Of a DNA stretch of 64,000 nt, positions 50,731 through 59,317 are shown piece by piece. Origin of the DNA: GCA-2693325 sp964011675 (GTDB taxonomy: Bacteria > Latescibacterota > UBA2968 > UBA8231); assembly GCA_964011675.1 (NCBI GenBank), contig CAXGPR010000003.1, positions 49,644-113,643 of the forward strand. The letters are read 5' to 3'. The position numbers and the translations under genes are program-made. Under the pieces are notes generated by a model. That model saw only the letters and a list, made by a program, of their open reading frames with translations. It made no database searches and was not told where the DNA came from. The stretch's first letter is position 1; each line of letters opens with the position of its first letter.

Positions 50731-50756
50731 GGCCGCGGGAGAAAGTGTAAGAGAGT

Positions 50757-51191
50757 ATGAACAAGGGAGCTTACAAGCAATATAATCAGGTGCAGATAAA
50801 AACGGCGAATCGAGGGAAGCTGATCGTTATGCTTTACCAAGGCGCCATTCGCTTTATGAAAAAAGCGATTCTGAACTTAGAGCAGAAAGACATGGAGGGT
50901 AAGGGGAATGCCCTGATTCGCGCTCAAGACATTATCTTAGAGCTTACATACGCACTCGATCAGGAGTCTTTGGATCGCGGTGATGAACTAGCCTTAAATT
51001 TGCAGAGGCTCTATCTGTACTCCTATCGTCGATTAGTACACGCCAATGTCCGTATGGAAATTGAACCCATTCAAGAGGTAATCGGTCTAATGGGAGAACT
51101 GCTAGAGGCTTGGGAGCAGATTCTCCAGAGCGAAGGAGGAGAGGCCACTGGCACCGCACCGATGTCTCCGGGACTTGTCATAACAGGCTGA
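50757..51191 (+). CDS. fliS: Flagellin export chaperone FliS
   Basis: Cytosolic chaperone that binds the flagellin C terminus, 144 residues. YKQYNQVQIKTANRGKLIVM, LYQGAIRFMKKAILNLEQKD and GNALIRAQDIILELTYALDQ with RLYLYSYRRLVHANVRMEIE are all canonical FliS. A short tail (GGEATGTAPMSPG) is extra. It starts 26 bases after fliD, behind GGGAGAAAG. Confidence 0.96.
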   Translation: MNKGAYKQYNQVQIKTANRGKLIVMLYQGAIRFMKKAILNLEQKDMEGKGNALIRAQDIILELTYALDQESLDRGDELALNLQRLYLYSYRRLVHANVRMEIEPIQEVIGLMGELLEAWEQILQSEGGEATGTAPMSPGLVITG

Positions 51192-51198
51192 GGTCGCC

Positions 51199-51612
51199 GT
51201 GTCTGAAAACGCCGATATCTTACAATTGTTAAACGAGCAATGTCGTTCCTATAGCAACATGTTTGAAGTGGGTCGTATGCAGCTCAAGTGCTTAGAGAGC
51301 GAGGATTATGAAGCTCTGCAGGATGTGTTTTCTGAGATGCATCGATTAATGGACGAAGTGCGTCTGCGTCAGCAGCAAATAGATCTTCTATATGCCAACG
51401 ACGAAGCTGCTGAGTCTCACATATTACGCATGCGAAAATGGCTGGAACGCCTGCAAGAACAGCGCATGGCAACGCAGGCAGTGGCAGAAAGTATGCTCAA
51501 AAGCAGCCGGGAAGAATACAGACAGATGGGACGAAGTCGCGTTGCTGCCCGAGGTTATCAGGCGGCGTCCTCCACGACACCTAACGCTCGTCTCTACGAT
51601 GGAATTCGTTAG
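51199..51612 (+). CDS. FliT-like flagellar chaperone
   Basis: Helical protein of 137 residues with GTG start, seven bases after fliS. It is made of amphipathic helices (LLNEQCRSYSNMFEVGRMQL, DVFSEMHRLMDEVRLRQQQI, MRKWLERLQEQRMATQAVAE) and ends in a flexible tail. FliT proteins, the FliD chaperones, are poorly conserved; the location directly after fliD and fliS and the all-helical profile support this call. Confidence 0.7.
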   Translation: MSENADILQLLNEQCRSYSNMFEVGRMQLKCLESEDYEALQDVFSEMHRLMDEVRLRQQQIDLLYANDEAAESHILRMRKWLERLQEQRMATQAVAESMLKSSREEYRQMGRSRVAARGYQAASSTTPNARLYDGIR

Positions 51613-51707
51613 ATTGTAATTTGAGCAGAACCTCCCTATATTGGTTTAGTTGGCCTGCCGGAAAAACGTGAAACTAAATGTTTTTTGGAAACAGCTCATT
51701 TTAATAT

Positions 51708-51734
51708 TAAAGTTTTTCCTCAACGGACCGATAT
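51708..51734 (+). promoter_or_regulatory. Sigma-28 promoter of the FlgM-like gene
   Basis: TAAAGTTT (51708-51715) is a perfect FliA -35 and ACCGATAT (51727-51734) a good -10, with 15 bases between TAAA and the -10 box. It lies 46 bases upstream of the ATG. Control of an anti-sigma-28 gene by sigma-28 is the classical feedback design. Confidence 0.7.
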
Positions 51735-51779
51735 ATCAAAATAATAGCGGGTTTTATCACTTAGAGAAGAGGCCGTAAG

Positions 51780-52235
51780 ATGCGTATAGACAAATTATCG
51801 CATCAGCCAAAGCTTTCGCAGTCTCAACAGCGCAATGCGCCTGTTCGAAGCAACAATGAGAGCGCGCGGGCCGATGACGTAGTCGAGATTTCACGAGGAG
51901 CACAAGAAGTGTCCGAGCTGAGCGCGCTTGCGCGCGCTGAGTCCACGGAGACCAATCCTCGAGTCGATGAGATCAAACGGCGTGTTGAGTCTGGATATTA
52001 TAATGCACGCCAAGTGCGCGAGCAGATTGCTGATGCCCTATTAGATTCTCCTGGCATGCGGAATGATGTGTCGGATGTAGCTGTTTTTAAAGGGGCACAG
52101 GAGGCATTGGGTGACGTGCCTGATGTGCGAGAAAGCAAGGTCAGTGAAGCTCGAAAGCGTGTGGAAGGTGGCTTCTACCATCGAGATGAAATTCAGCGTG
52201 ATACCGCTGACCGGATACTTGACGAAATAGTCTAA
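51780..52235 (+). CDS. flgM: FlgM-like anti-sigma-28 factor with two tandem FlgM modules
   Basis: Protein of 151 residues. FlgM inhibits sigma-28 until the hook is complete. Module 1 (about 32-90) reads DDVVEISRGAQEVSEL then PRVDEIKRRVESGYYN and QIADALLDS; module 2 (about 96-151) reads SDVAVFKGAQEALGDVPDVR then SKVSEARKRVEGGFYHRDE and TADRILDEI. Both match the FlgM pattern D-x-V-x2-S-x2-AQE ... V-x2-(I/A)-(K/R)-x2-(I/V)-x-(S/G)-G-x-Y ... IA-x2-LL. FlgM is normally a single such module of ~95 residues, so this is an internal duplication. It is followed by a strong terminator and ends the flagellar cluster. Confidence 0.82.
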   Translation: MRIDKLSHQPKLSQSQQRNAPVRSNNESARADDVVEISRGAQEVSELSALARAESTETNPRVDEIKRRVESGYYNARQVREQIADALLDSPGMRNDVSDVAVFKGAQEALGDVPDVRESKVSEARKRVEGGFYHRDEIQRDTADRILDEIV

Positions 52236-52258
52236 AATATTCTCATAGAATAGTTTCT

Positions 52259-52294
52259 AAAAATGGCGTTGCCTTCGGGCCTCGCCATTTTTTT
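52259..52294 (+). terminator. Rho-independent terminator of the flagellar cluster
   Basis: AAATGGCG pairs with CGCCATTT; an inner GCC-TTCG-GGC carries a stable TTCG tetraloop, and a run of seven T (52288-52294) follows. This is the clearest intrinsic terminator of the window, 24 bases after the FlgM-like stop. Confidence 0.9.
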
Positions 52295-52366
52295 ATGTAC
52301 TGCTCGCCAAAGACTATATTATACGCACAAGTCTTCTAGTCGGTATTGTACCTTGGGTCAAAAGGA

Positions 52367-53346
52367 ATGACTATGAGAAAAGAGCAGTCAGTTATCGGTG
52401 TTGATGTGGAGCGATCTTATACGCGGGCTGTGTGGATAAAGCGTGTTGGCAACGGCTCGGGCTGGCGGTAGCAATTACCAAGACATAGGTGTTCATGGGG
52501 TAAACGCGCTGCTGTAAGATCTAGTGGGACAGTGGTTCGTCAATACGGTTGAGCCAAAATCTGCATGTATCTGTCTCGGAATGGTTGAAGCCGGTCGCTC
52601 AATCGAGTAACGAGCTATAGAAAATAGCGTGCTTGGTCGGGAGTAGGCCGATCGGGTTCGGGTAGAGAGCGATGCGCGCGTTGCTTTGGCCGGGGCGCAT
52701 GCTGATAAGGAAGGCATGATCGTAATCACGGAAACGGGTTCGATCGTGTTTAGCATAGAAGAAAATGGAAATTGGGTGCGCGCCGGAAGTGGGGGCCTTT
52801 GTTCAGTGACGAGGGAAGCGGATATGATATAGCCCTGCGCGGTATACAAGCATGGCTGACTGCACACAACGGTAGTTGGCCATAGACTAAACTTCCGAGG
52901 ACTTTGCTTGCGGAATTGGGCATGAAAAGTGGGTGGAGATTGTCGGCCGCGTTTATGGAGGCGATTTAAGTCGACCTGCTCTGGCTTCGTTGGCGCCATC
53001 TGTCTTGCGCTGCGCAGAAGGGGGAGATGGCGTTGCGATCGCTGTTATTCGCTCTACTGCAGAAGGGCTTGCCAAAAAGATTGTTGCTGTTTCCCGGCGT
53101 TTAGGTGTCAATAGGGAGGACGGTTTATACTACTGCGGTGCACTTCTTATGGCCCCTCCTCTGTTGCGGTCTTTTGTAGAGGAATCACTGAGGTCTAAGA
53201 GGCTTAACATGAGCTTACTGCCGGTTCGGTTGCCGGTTGTTCTGGGAGCTGTTGTACTGGCTTGGGAACGTGCGGGGAATATACTGGATGAATCCGAACT
53301 AGTTAAATTGGAATCGGTTGCTGCTTCGCTGTCGTCTGAAGCTTGA
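52367..53346 (+). pseudogene. Decayed BadF/BadG/BcrA/BcrD-family (N-acetylglucosamine kinase-like) gene
   Basis: Three frames together spell one protein of this sugar-kinase family. ATG 52367, behind AAAAGGA, gives SVIGVDVERSYTRAVWI and then hits TAG at 52469-52471. Further on appear VALAGAHADKEGMIVITETG with SIVFSIEENGNWVRAG, then in a different frame LFSDEGSGYDIALRGIQAWL, normally continuous with it, ending at a TAG. Another shift leads to RPALASLAPSVLRCAEGGDG and KKIVAVSRRLG, open to the TGA at 53344. The ATP-loop Gly residues are also lost (DVERSYT for DGGGTKT-type). Multiple lesions point to real decay rather than one sequencing error. The last 137 codons (52933-53346) remain open. Confidence 0.85.
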
Positions 53347-53370
53347 CAAGCCTTTATAGGCTCTTATCAT
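53343..53370 (+). promoter_or_regulatory. Sigma-70-type promoter of hrcA
   Basis: TTGACA (53343-53348), 16 bases, TATCAT (53365-53370). It overlaps the end of the pseudogene and would start transcription about 35 bases before the hrcA ATG. No CIRCE element (TTAGCACTC-N9-GAGTGCTAA) is visible. Confidence 0.65.
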
Positions 53371-53410
53371 TATCTGACTATTCCCAATCACACAGAATGC
53401 TTATGGCGAA

Positions 53411-54442
53411 ATGGAAACAAAATCGGCTACCATAGCTAGGCGTGAAATCCAGGTGCTCTACGCATTGGTTCGGGCGCATGTAGCGCTTCGTGCTCCCGTC
53501 GGGTCTCGCACGCTGTGCGAACAGTACGGGGTCCGTGCCAGTGCCGCCACGGTTCGCAACGCGCTCGTTAGCTTGGAGGAAAAAGGATACGTCCATCAGC
53601 CCCACACCTCGGCAGGGCGCGTACCCACGGAGCAAGGATATCGCTTTTATGTGACCGAGTGTATGATGGATGAGGCGTTGGGTTTGGACGATACCGCGGC
53701 CGAATTACGGCGGCAGCTTGAGATTCAGCTCCGCGAAGGTGATTTGCAGGAGATTATGGGCCAGCTAGCCCACATTGTTGGTAATGTATCTCGGCAATTG
53801 GGGCTGGTACTCGCTCCACGGTTTGAAAAGGGTATCCTCGGTCAGCTTGAGCTAGTCCACCTAGCAGAAAACAGGCTGCTTCTGGTCGTAACGGTTAATC
53901 AAGGTCTTGTGAAAAGTCTTCTAATTGAGGTCGGTTCTGAAGTGTCTCGTGGAGATGTGGTGTTTGTTAGCCGTTGGCTTAACGAACGTCTGGCTGGGCT
54001 CAGCATGGCTGAAATAAGCCAGACGGCCCGTCTGCGGCTGCAGCCGCTTGCTGAGCGCAATCCTCAGTTGTTGCGTGCAGTGGTGGATGAAATGGAAGCT
54101 TTGGCCGAATTGACCAGCAGGGATTTACACGTGTCAGGTACGAGTAATTTGTGCTTGCAGCCTGAGTTTGGCGATTCGCAACAAGTTGCCGGGCTGGTTG
54201 ATCTGGCCGAAAAGAAAGATTTGCTCGCAAGGTTGATGAGCGAGCGTCGCGGTATCGTCGTGACAATAGGGGCAGACCATCCTCTGGTAGCCCTGCGTCA
54301 GTGTGGGATGGTTACGGCCAGCTACGATGTGGAAGGAGGATCGGGGGTTATCGGAATAATTGGTCCTACGCGGATGCCCTATGATTCGCTGATGGTATTA
54401 GTTAATTATGCAGCCTCGCGCGCGGCTCAACTCGTCTGTTAA
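53411..54442 (+). CDS. hrcA: Heat-inducible transcription repressor HrcA
   Basis: Repressor of class I heat-shock genes that binds CIRCE, 343 residues. The winged-helix N terminus reads REIQVLYALVRAHVALRAPV, GSRTLCEQYGVRASAATVRN and LVSLEEKGYVHQPHTSAGRV with PTEQGYRFYV, a near-perfect family signature. The GAF-like C-terminal part has LVHLAENRLLLVVTVNQGLV, GIVVTIGADHPLVALRQCGM and GVIGIIGPTRMPYDSLMVLV. It opens a grpE-dnaJ-mrp run. dnaK is not adjacent, and CIRCE is not visible here, so autoregulation is uncertain. Confidence 0.96.
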   Translation: METKSATIARREIQVLYALVRAHVALRAPVGSRTLCEQYGVRASAATVRNALVSLEEKGYVHQPHTSAGRVPTEQGYRFYVTECMMDEALGLDDTAAELRRQLEIQLREGDLQEIMGQLAHIVGNVSRQLGLVLAPRFEKGILGQLELVHLAENRLLLVVTVNQGLVKSLLIEVGSEVSRGDVVFVSRWLNERLAGLSMAEISQTARLRLQPLAERNPQLLRAVVDEMEALAELTSRDLHVSGTSNLCLQPEFGDSQQVAGLVDLAEKKDLLARLMSERRGIVVTIGADHPLVALRQCGMVTASYDVEGGSGVIGIIGPTRMPYDSLMVLVNYAASRAAQLVC

Positions 54443-54473
54443 AATTTTCGCAGTGGAAACGTAGAGGAGACCA

Positions 54474-55112
54474 ATGACTGAAAGTGATTCTGTAGAACAA
54501 GAGAATTTAGAAACAAACGAAGCAGAAGGTGACACACCCGAAGTCAAATCCCAAGAGCAGTCTGAAGGAGAGAGGGAGGTGGGAGAGGATGTGGATGAAG
54601 AGGAAGTAAAGGACCTTAGTCCAGAAGAGATGATAGCGGAGGTGAGACAAGAGGCGGCTGCGCACTATGACCGCTATCTTCGCTCGGTCGCCGAATTGGA
54701 TAACTTTCGCAAACGGACTACGCGAATGCGCTCGGATGTTCGCGAGGAAACGCTTCGCGATATGCTGCTGCAGATGGCGCCGGTATTGGACAACATGCGG
54801 CGGGCATTGGATCAGGATACCGAAGATTCTGAGGGACTCAAGCAGGGAATAGAGTTGATCTACTCTCAGTTTAACGCCGCTCTGGAGGGTTATGGTTTGA
54901 AAGCAGTAAAAGCGGTCGGTGCGTCTTTTGATCCCAATTTGCATGAGGCGATGTTAGAGGTGGAAGATGCCGAGAATGAACCAGGCACAGTAGTCCAAGA
55001 GATGGAAAAGGGATATGAGCTTAATGGAAAAATCGTGCGGCCGGCAAGGGTTATCGTGAGCAAAGCCCCAAGTAAGGGAGAATCGCCCGAGACGGGTGAA
55101 CTAAATGGCTAA
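54474..55112 (+). CDS. grpE: Nucleotide exchange factor GrpE
   Basis: Releases ADP from DnaK, 212 residues. A highly acidic N terminus (1-55, EGEREVGEDVDEEEVKDL) leads to the coiled coil (QEAAAHYDRYLRSVAELDNF, RKRTTRMRSDVREETLRDML) and the beta-wing head (LKAVKAVGASFDPNLHEAML, PGTVVQEMEKGYELNGKIVR, PARVIVSK). It overlaps dnaJ by 8 bases. GTAGAGGAG is the ribosome binding site. Confidence 0.96.
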   Translation: MTESDSVEQENLETNEAEGDTPEVKSQEQSEGEREVGEDVDEEEVKDLSPEEMIAEVRQEAAAHYDRYLRSVAELDNFRKRTTRMRSDVREETLRDMLLQMAPVLDNMRRALDQDTEDSEGLKQGIELIYSQFNAALEGYGLKAVKAVGASFDPNLHEAMLEVEDAENEPGTVVQEMEKGYELNGKIVRPARVIVSKAPSKGESPETGELNG

Positions 55113-56244
55113 ACGGGACTATTACGAAATCTTGGGCGTTGAACGCGGCGCTGGAGATGGTGAAATTAAAAGCGCTTATCGCAAGCTTGCACTTAAGCAT
55201 CATCCAGATCGAAATCAAGGAGATGCGAAAGCAGAGGAGCTGTTTAAAGAGGCTTCAGAGGCCTATGAGGTACTTTCTGATCCAGACAAACGGGCCCAAT
55301 ACGATCGTCATGGACACGCGGGCGTAGAGGGCAATTTCGGGGGTGGGGGATTCCAGTGGTCTGATTTTAGCCATGCCTCCGATTTTCAAGATGTCTTTGG
55401 AGATATATTTGATTCTTTCTTTGGTCAGGGTGGGCGCCGTCGCGGGCCCTCAGGGCCTCCTAAGGGGCGAGATCTTAAGATCAAAGTTTCGCTCAAGCTT
55501 GAAGAAATCATGACGGGTGTCGAAAAGCAAATTAACCTCACTCGTTTAGAGGGATGCCGAACGTGTAACGCGAGTGGTGCAGCCCCCGGGGCTCAAAAAG
55601 AAGTGTGTTCAACCTGTGGGGGAGTTGGGCAAGTTCAGCAGGTGGCGCGCACGCTTTTTGGTCAGTCGATGACTGTGACGGCTTGTCCCACCTGCGGGGG
55701 GGAGGGCAGCACAGTATCGGCGCGCTGCAGTGAATGCGATGGAGAGGGACGCGTGCGCGGTCAGACGCGTCTGACGGTGCGTATACCGGCTGGTGTTCAG
55801 GAAGGTAACTACATTCCGTTGCGGGGTCAGGGCGAAGCAGGTCCGCGAGGGGGGCCTTCGGGGGACTGTCTTGTCTTTATTGAAGAGGAAGAGCACAATC
55901 AGTTTACGCGCGACGGAGATGATATCATTTTGCAGCTTCCCGTCAGCTTTTCACAGGCCGCTTTGGGAAGTCAAATACAGGTGCCTACACTCGAAGGGCA
56001 AGCAGTGCTCAAGGTCCCAGCGGGTACGCAGGCTGGTCGCGTTTTTCGCATGGCGCGTAAAGGAATTCCCGATGTGAATGGTCGTGGCGTCGGCGATCAA
56101 TTGGTTCAAGTCCTGCTATGGACGCCGCAGGAGCTGAGTCGAGAAGAGCGAGAGGTCTTTGAAGCACTGTCTAAATTTGAAGAAGAACGCGTTCGTTCCG
56201 AAGGAGACAGCTTCTTTGACCGTATTCGTAAGGCATTTAGTTAA
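55105..56244 (+). CDS. dnaJ: Chaperone DnaJ
   Basis: Hsp40 co-chaperone of DnaK, 379 residues. The J domain has RDYYEILGVERGAGDGEIKS and HHPDRNQGD (HPD motif). A Gly/Phe region, HGHAGVEGNFGGGGFQWSDF, follows. Four CxxCxGxG-type zinc repeats are CRTCNASGA, CSTCGGVGQ, CPTCGGEGS and CSECDGEGR. The C-terminal substrate domain carries RIPAGVQEGNYIPLRGQGEA and RMARKGIPDVNGRGVGDQLV. The stop overlaps the next start (TAATG). Confidence 0.98.
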   Translation: MAKRDYYEILGVERGAGDGEIKSAYRKLALKHHPDRNQGDAKAEELFKEASEAYEVLSDPDKRAQYDRHGHAGVEGNFGGGGFQWSDFSHASDFQDVFGDIFDSFFGQGGRRRGPSGPPKGRDLKIKVSLKLEEIMTGVEKQINLTRLEGCRTCNASGAAPGAQKEVCSTCGGVGQVQQVARTLFGQSMTVTACPTCGGEGSTVSARCSECDGEGRVRGQTRLTVRIPAGVQEGNYIPLRGQGEAGPRGGPSGDCLVFIEEEEHNQFTRDGDDIILQLPVSFSQAALGSQIQVPTLEGQAVLKVPAGTQAGRVFRMARKGIPDVNGRGVGDQLVQVLLWTPQELSREEREVFEALSKFEEERVRSEGDSFFDRIRKAFS

Positions 56245-57080
56245 TGAATATGCCTTTTTTTAAAGGAAAAAAAGAAGATGCACGGATCCCGAGGACGATA
56301 TTTGCCGAAGGTCCTTTGGCTCAAGTGTGCAATGTGGTCGCTATAGCCAGTGGGAAGGGTGGCGTGGGCAAGTCCACGCTTAGTGTTAATTTGGCTGCGC
56401 GGTTAGCTGCTCTGGGTGCGTCGGTTGGACTGCTAGATGCAGACATATACGGTCCGAGTATTCCGCTTATGACGGGTGTTTCCCAAGAGCCCGTTTTGTC
56501 TGAAAACGATCGTCTCTTGCCCGTTAAAGCGCATGAGATCAGTCTAATGTCGATCGGTTTCATTGCTGATAGAGATGCTCCTGTAATATGGCGCGGACCT
56601 CTGTTGGCCCGAGCGCTACAGCAGTTTTTAAACCAGGTCGAATGGGGTCCGCTAGATTACCTGCTGGTAGATTTGCCTCCGGGCACAGGAGATGTGCCAC
56701 TAACTCTGAGTCAGGCCATTACGTTGTCTGGAGCCGTAATAGTTACTACTCCGCAGAGCGTCGCCCTAGAAGATGTTGAGCGCGGTATGGCTATGTTTGA
56801 TAAAGTGGAAGTGGAAGTGCTTGGCGTAGTAGAGAATATGAGCTATTACCTGTGTCCCAACTGCGACAAGCGCCACGAAATCTTCGGCCGAGGTGGAGGA
56901 AAGGCGGCCGCTGATAGGCAGCAGGTGCCCTTTTGGGGCGAAGTGCCTCTCATAGAGGCCATTCGCTCGGCAGGAGATCATGGTCAACCAGCTGCTCTCC
57001 ATTCCCAGTATGAGTCGTTGTTCACGCCTCTGTGCACCAGCCTCGTGGAGGGATTGCGCGCGCTGGAGCCCAACGATTAG
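56244..57080 (+). CDS. mrp: Mrp/NBP35-family iron-sulfur carrier ATPase
   Basis: P-loop scaffold for Fe-S cluster delivery, 278 residues. The deviant Walker A is ASGKGGVGKSTLSVNLAARL (about 35-54), followed by LLDADIYGPSIPLMTG, WRGPLLARALQQFLNQVEWG, LDYLLVDLPPGTGDVPLTLS, VENMSYYLCPNCDKRHEIFG (CxxC) and FGRGGGKAAADRQQVPFWGE. The N-terminal DUF59 (MIP18) domain seen in longer Mrp proteins is missing; the start is a short linker. One base overlap with dnaJ. Confidence 0.95.
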   Translation: MNMPFFKGKKEDARIPRTIFAEGPLAQVCNVVAIASGKGGVGKSTLSVNLAARLAALGASVGLLDADIYGPSIPLMTGVSQEPVLSENDRLLPVKAHEISLMSIGFIADRDAPVIWRGPLLARALQQFLNQVEWGPLDYLLVDLPPGTGDVPLTLSQAITLSGAVIVTTPQSVALEDVERGMAMFDKVEVEVLGVVENMSYYLCPNCDKRHEIFGRGGGKAAADRQQVPFWGEVPLIEAIRSAGDHGQPAALHSQYESLFTPLCTSLVEGLRALEPND

Positions 57081-57253
57081 GCGGGCGTTTGATTTTTCAG
57101 TTTGAAGGCGTTGGACTCCATGCTACTGTACGGATCTGCGCGGGGCGTAAAAAATGGTGGTCTCACACCGATCTTTTTCAACTTAGCTACGGGGGAATTG
57201 GCTTCTCCGTAGCTTGCTACATTTCCTTCTGAAACCCTATCTTAGCAGCAATC

Positions 57254-58117
57254 ATGACACGCAATTGGCATACCCTTACCCTACAGGCCTCCGCGGAGGT
57301 TGCTGAGGTACTCAGCGCGCTGTGTTTTTCCCTGGGTAGCTGTGGCCTGCAAACCGATGACAGAGGGTCTGATGTGCAGTTGACCGTTTATTTTCCAGAG
57401 GCGTTGGATTTAGAGGATATTCAAGATGCGCTTCAGTCATTTGCCAAGGATCAGGCTCTAAGTGACTTCAATGTCAGCCGAAGCCTATTAGGAGAAGAGG
57501 ATTGGGAAGCAGAATGGCGTCGCTTCTTTCGGCCGATTTGGGCCACTCCCAACGTCGTTATACATCCCTCTTGGATTCCGGTCGAAGCCGGTGATGGCTT
57601 AGCCATTACGATTGATCCGAAGATGGCTTTTGGTACTGGGGGACACGAATCGACACAGCTCTGCTTACAGGCCCTCGAACAGTATGTGGAGCGGGATTAT
57701 CGCGTGTTGGATTTGGGGACAGGAAGCGGGGTCTTATCTATTGCTGCTGTTAGATGGGGGGCTGCGCATGTGACATCGTTGGACGTAGATTCCGCAGCAG
57801 TCGAAAATGCTCGCGAAAACATAGAGCTTAATCGCGTTGATAAAAACCGCGTTGATGTGCGCGTTGGATGTATTGATGACTGCCGTGAGGATGCCGCATT
57901 CGATCTAATCGTCGCCAATATTCAAAGCCGGATATTGCTGCCGATCCTGGCCCCACTACGTGATCGCTTACTCCTTGGCCAGCCGGTTATATTTTCTGGA
58001 ATCTTAGGGCGCGAAAAAGAAGCCTTCTGTGGGGCGCTCTCTGCCCACGGTTTTGAATTGGTCGAGGTGTTAACCAAAAACGAGTGGATTGGTATCGTGG
58101 CGCGGCGCGGCAGTTGA
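57254..58117 (+). CDS. prmA: Ribosomal protein L11 methyltransferase
   Basis: SAM-dependent trimethylation of L11, 287 residues. The N-terminal recognition domain (1-90) is followed by WEAEWRRFFRPIWATPNVVI, IDPKMAFGTGGHESTQLCLQ, VLDLGTGSGVLSIAAVRWGA (SAM loop), SLDVDSAAVENARENIELNR and DLIVANIQSRILLPILAPLR. This is a complete PrmA. The 173-base gap after mrp shows no clear promoter. It is coupled to rsmE (TGATG). Confidence 0.96.
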   Translation: MTRNWHTLTLQASAEVAEVLSALCFSLGSCGLQTDDRGSDVQLTVYFPEALDLEDIQDALQSFAKDQALSDFNVSRSLLGEEDWEAEWRRFFRPIWATPNVVIHPSWIPVEAGDGLAITIDPKMAFGTGGHESTQLCLQALEQYVERDYRVLDLGTGSGVLSIAAVRWGAAHVTSLDVDSAAVENARENIELNRVDKNRVDVRVGCIDDCREDAAFDLIVANIQSRILLPILAPLRDRLLLGQPVIFSGILGREKEAFCGALSAHGFELVEVLTKNEWIGIVARRGS

Positions 58118-58863
58118 TGGCTTCCTTCTGGGTAGGAAAAGAAGATGTTTTGGGTGATCAACTCGTTTTGCGCGGCGATGAGGCTCATCACCTTCATAAA
58201 GTGCGTCGTCAAACCGTGGACGATTTGATAGATGTCGTCGACGGGGAGGGAAATTTTTACAGAGTCCGTCTGCTGGAAATTCAGCGAGACCGAGCCCTTG
58301 GGGAGATTGTCGAGCACAGCGTTGAAGTTGGAGAGGGACCGATAAAGTTGATTCTCGCACCGGCTCTATTAAAAAGTCAGCGATTTGACTTTGTCTTAGA
58401 GAAAGCGACCGAAGTGGGGGTTTCTGCCATATGGCCTCTAGAAAGCGAACGCGGTGTCGCGCGAACTAAATCAGAGGCTAAAATGGAACGGTGGCATCGG
58501 TTAGTGCGGGCTGCCGTCAAACAGTGTGGACGTAGTCGTTTTCCAGACATCGATCAGCCGGCTCAGTTAGTAGCTGTTGTCGAGCGTCTTGTGGCTGCAT
58601 GTGATGTTGTTTTTATGGGCGCGTTGGGCGGTCAGTTGACCGAACCTTGGTCTAGCGAAAAGGTCTCACCAAAGTCTTCCGTTGGATTATTAATCGGCCC
58701 AGAAGGCGGCTTTTCGCCCGGGGAGATCGCCTTTGCCAGGGAGCGGGGGGTGAGCATTTTTGGCTGGGGAGAACGCGTGCTGCGTGCAGATACTGCAAGT
58801 GTGGTGTTAGCGGGACTCCTACTGCATGAATACGGACAATTTATCAGCTGCGAAAAGGGGTAA
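58117..58863 (+). CDS. rsmE: 16S rRNA (uracil-1498-N3)-methyltransferase
   Basis: Trefoil-knot (SPOUT) methyltransferase, 248 residues from ATG 58117. The PUA-like N terminus has LRGDEAHHLHKVRRQTVDDL; the SPOUT domain has KLILAPALLKSQRFDFVLEK, ATEVGVSAIWPLESERGVAR, RWHRLVRAAVKQCGRSRFPD, LLIGPEGGFSPGEIAFARER and LGERVLRAD-type GWGERVLRADTASVVLAGLL. The ATG shares a base with the prmA stop. The pairing prmA-rsmE is common. Confidence 0.96.
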   Translation: MASFWVGKEDVLGDQLVLRGDEAHHLHKVRRQTVDDLIDVVDGEGNFYRVRLLEIQRDRALGEIVEHSVEVGEGPIKLILAPALLKSQRFDFVLEKATEVGVSAIWPLESERGVARTKSEAKMERWHRLVRAAVKQCGRSRFPDIDQPAQLVAVVERLVAACDVVFMGALGGQLTEPWSSEKVSPKSSVGLLIGPEGGFSPGEIAFARERGVSIFGWGERVLRADTASVVLAGLLLHEYGQFISCEKG

Positions 58864-58864
58864 T

Positions 58865-59317
58865 ATGGGGATAAGTATACAAGTCCTACACGGACCCAAC
58901 CTGAACTTACTTGGCGTAAGAGAGCCAGAGGTTTACGGAAGAGCGACCTTAGTAGACGTCGATGAGATGATGCGATTGGAAGCAAAATCTTTAGGCGTAG
59001 AGTTGGACTGTTTTCAGTCCAATATTGAGGGTGAATTGGTTGACGCGCTGCACGCGGCTCGAGAAAGTCGCCAGGGCGTTGTCATTAATCCAGGTGCTTT
59101 GACTCATTACAGTATTGCCCTTCGCGACGCGATATCAGGCATAGGACTTCCATGTGTGGAGGTACACCTTTCCAACGTGCATGCGCGAGAGTCTTTTCGG
59201 CACCACTCCGTAGTTGCTCCAGTTTGTTTGGGACAGATAGCTGGCTTTTCTTTGCACAGTTATATCTTGGGCTTGCGCGCAGTAGTGCACCACCTTAGAG
59301 GAGTCGACTGTGCTTAA
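58865..59317 (+). CDS. aroQ: Type II 3-dehydroquinate dehydratase
   Basis: Shikimate-pathway enzyme, 150 residues. QVLHGPNLNLLGVREPEVYG (catalytic Tyr near 24), CFQSNIEGELVDALHAARES, GVVINPGALTHYSIALRDAI and CVEVHLSNVHARESFRHHSV (Glu and His active-site set) are all present, plus GQIAGFSLHSYILGLRAVVH. ATG 58865 follows AAAAGGGG; upstream in-frame codons lie inside rsmE. Confidence 0.97.
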   Translation: MGISIQVLHGPNLNLLGVREPEVYGRATLVDVDEMMRLEAKSLGVELDCFQSNIEGELVDALHAARESRQGVVINPGALTHYSIALRDAISGIGLPCVEVHLSNVHARESFRHHSVVAPVCLGQIAGFSLHSYILGLRAVVHHLRGVDCA

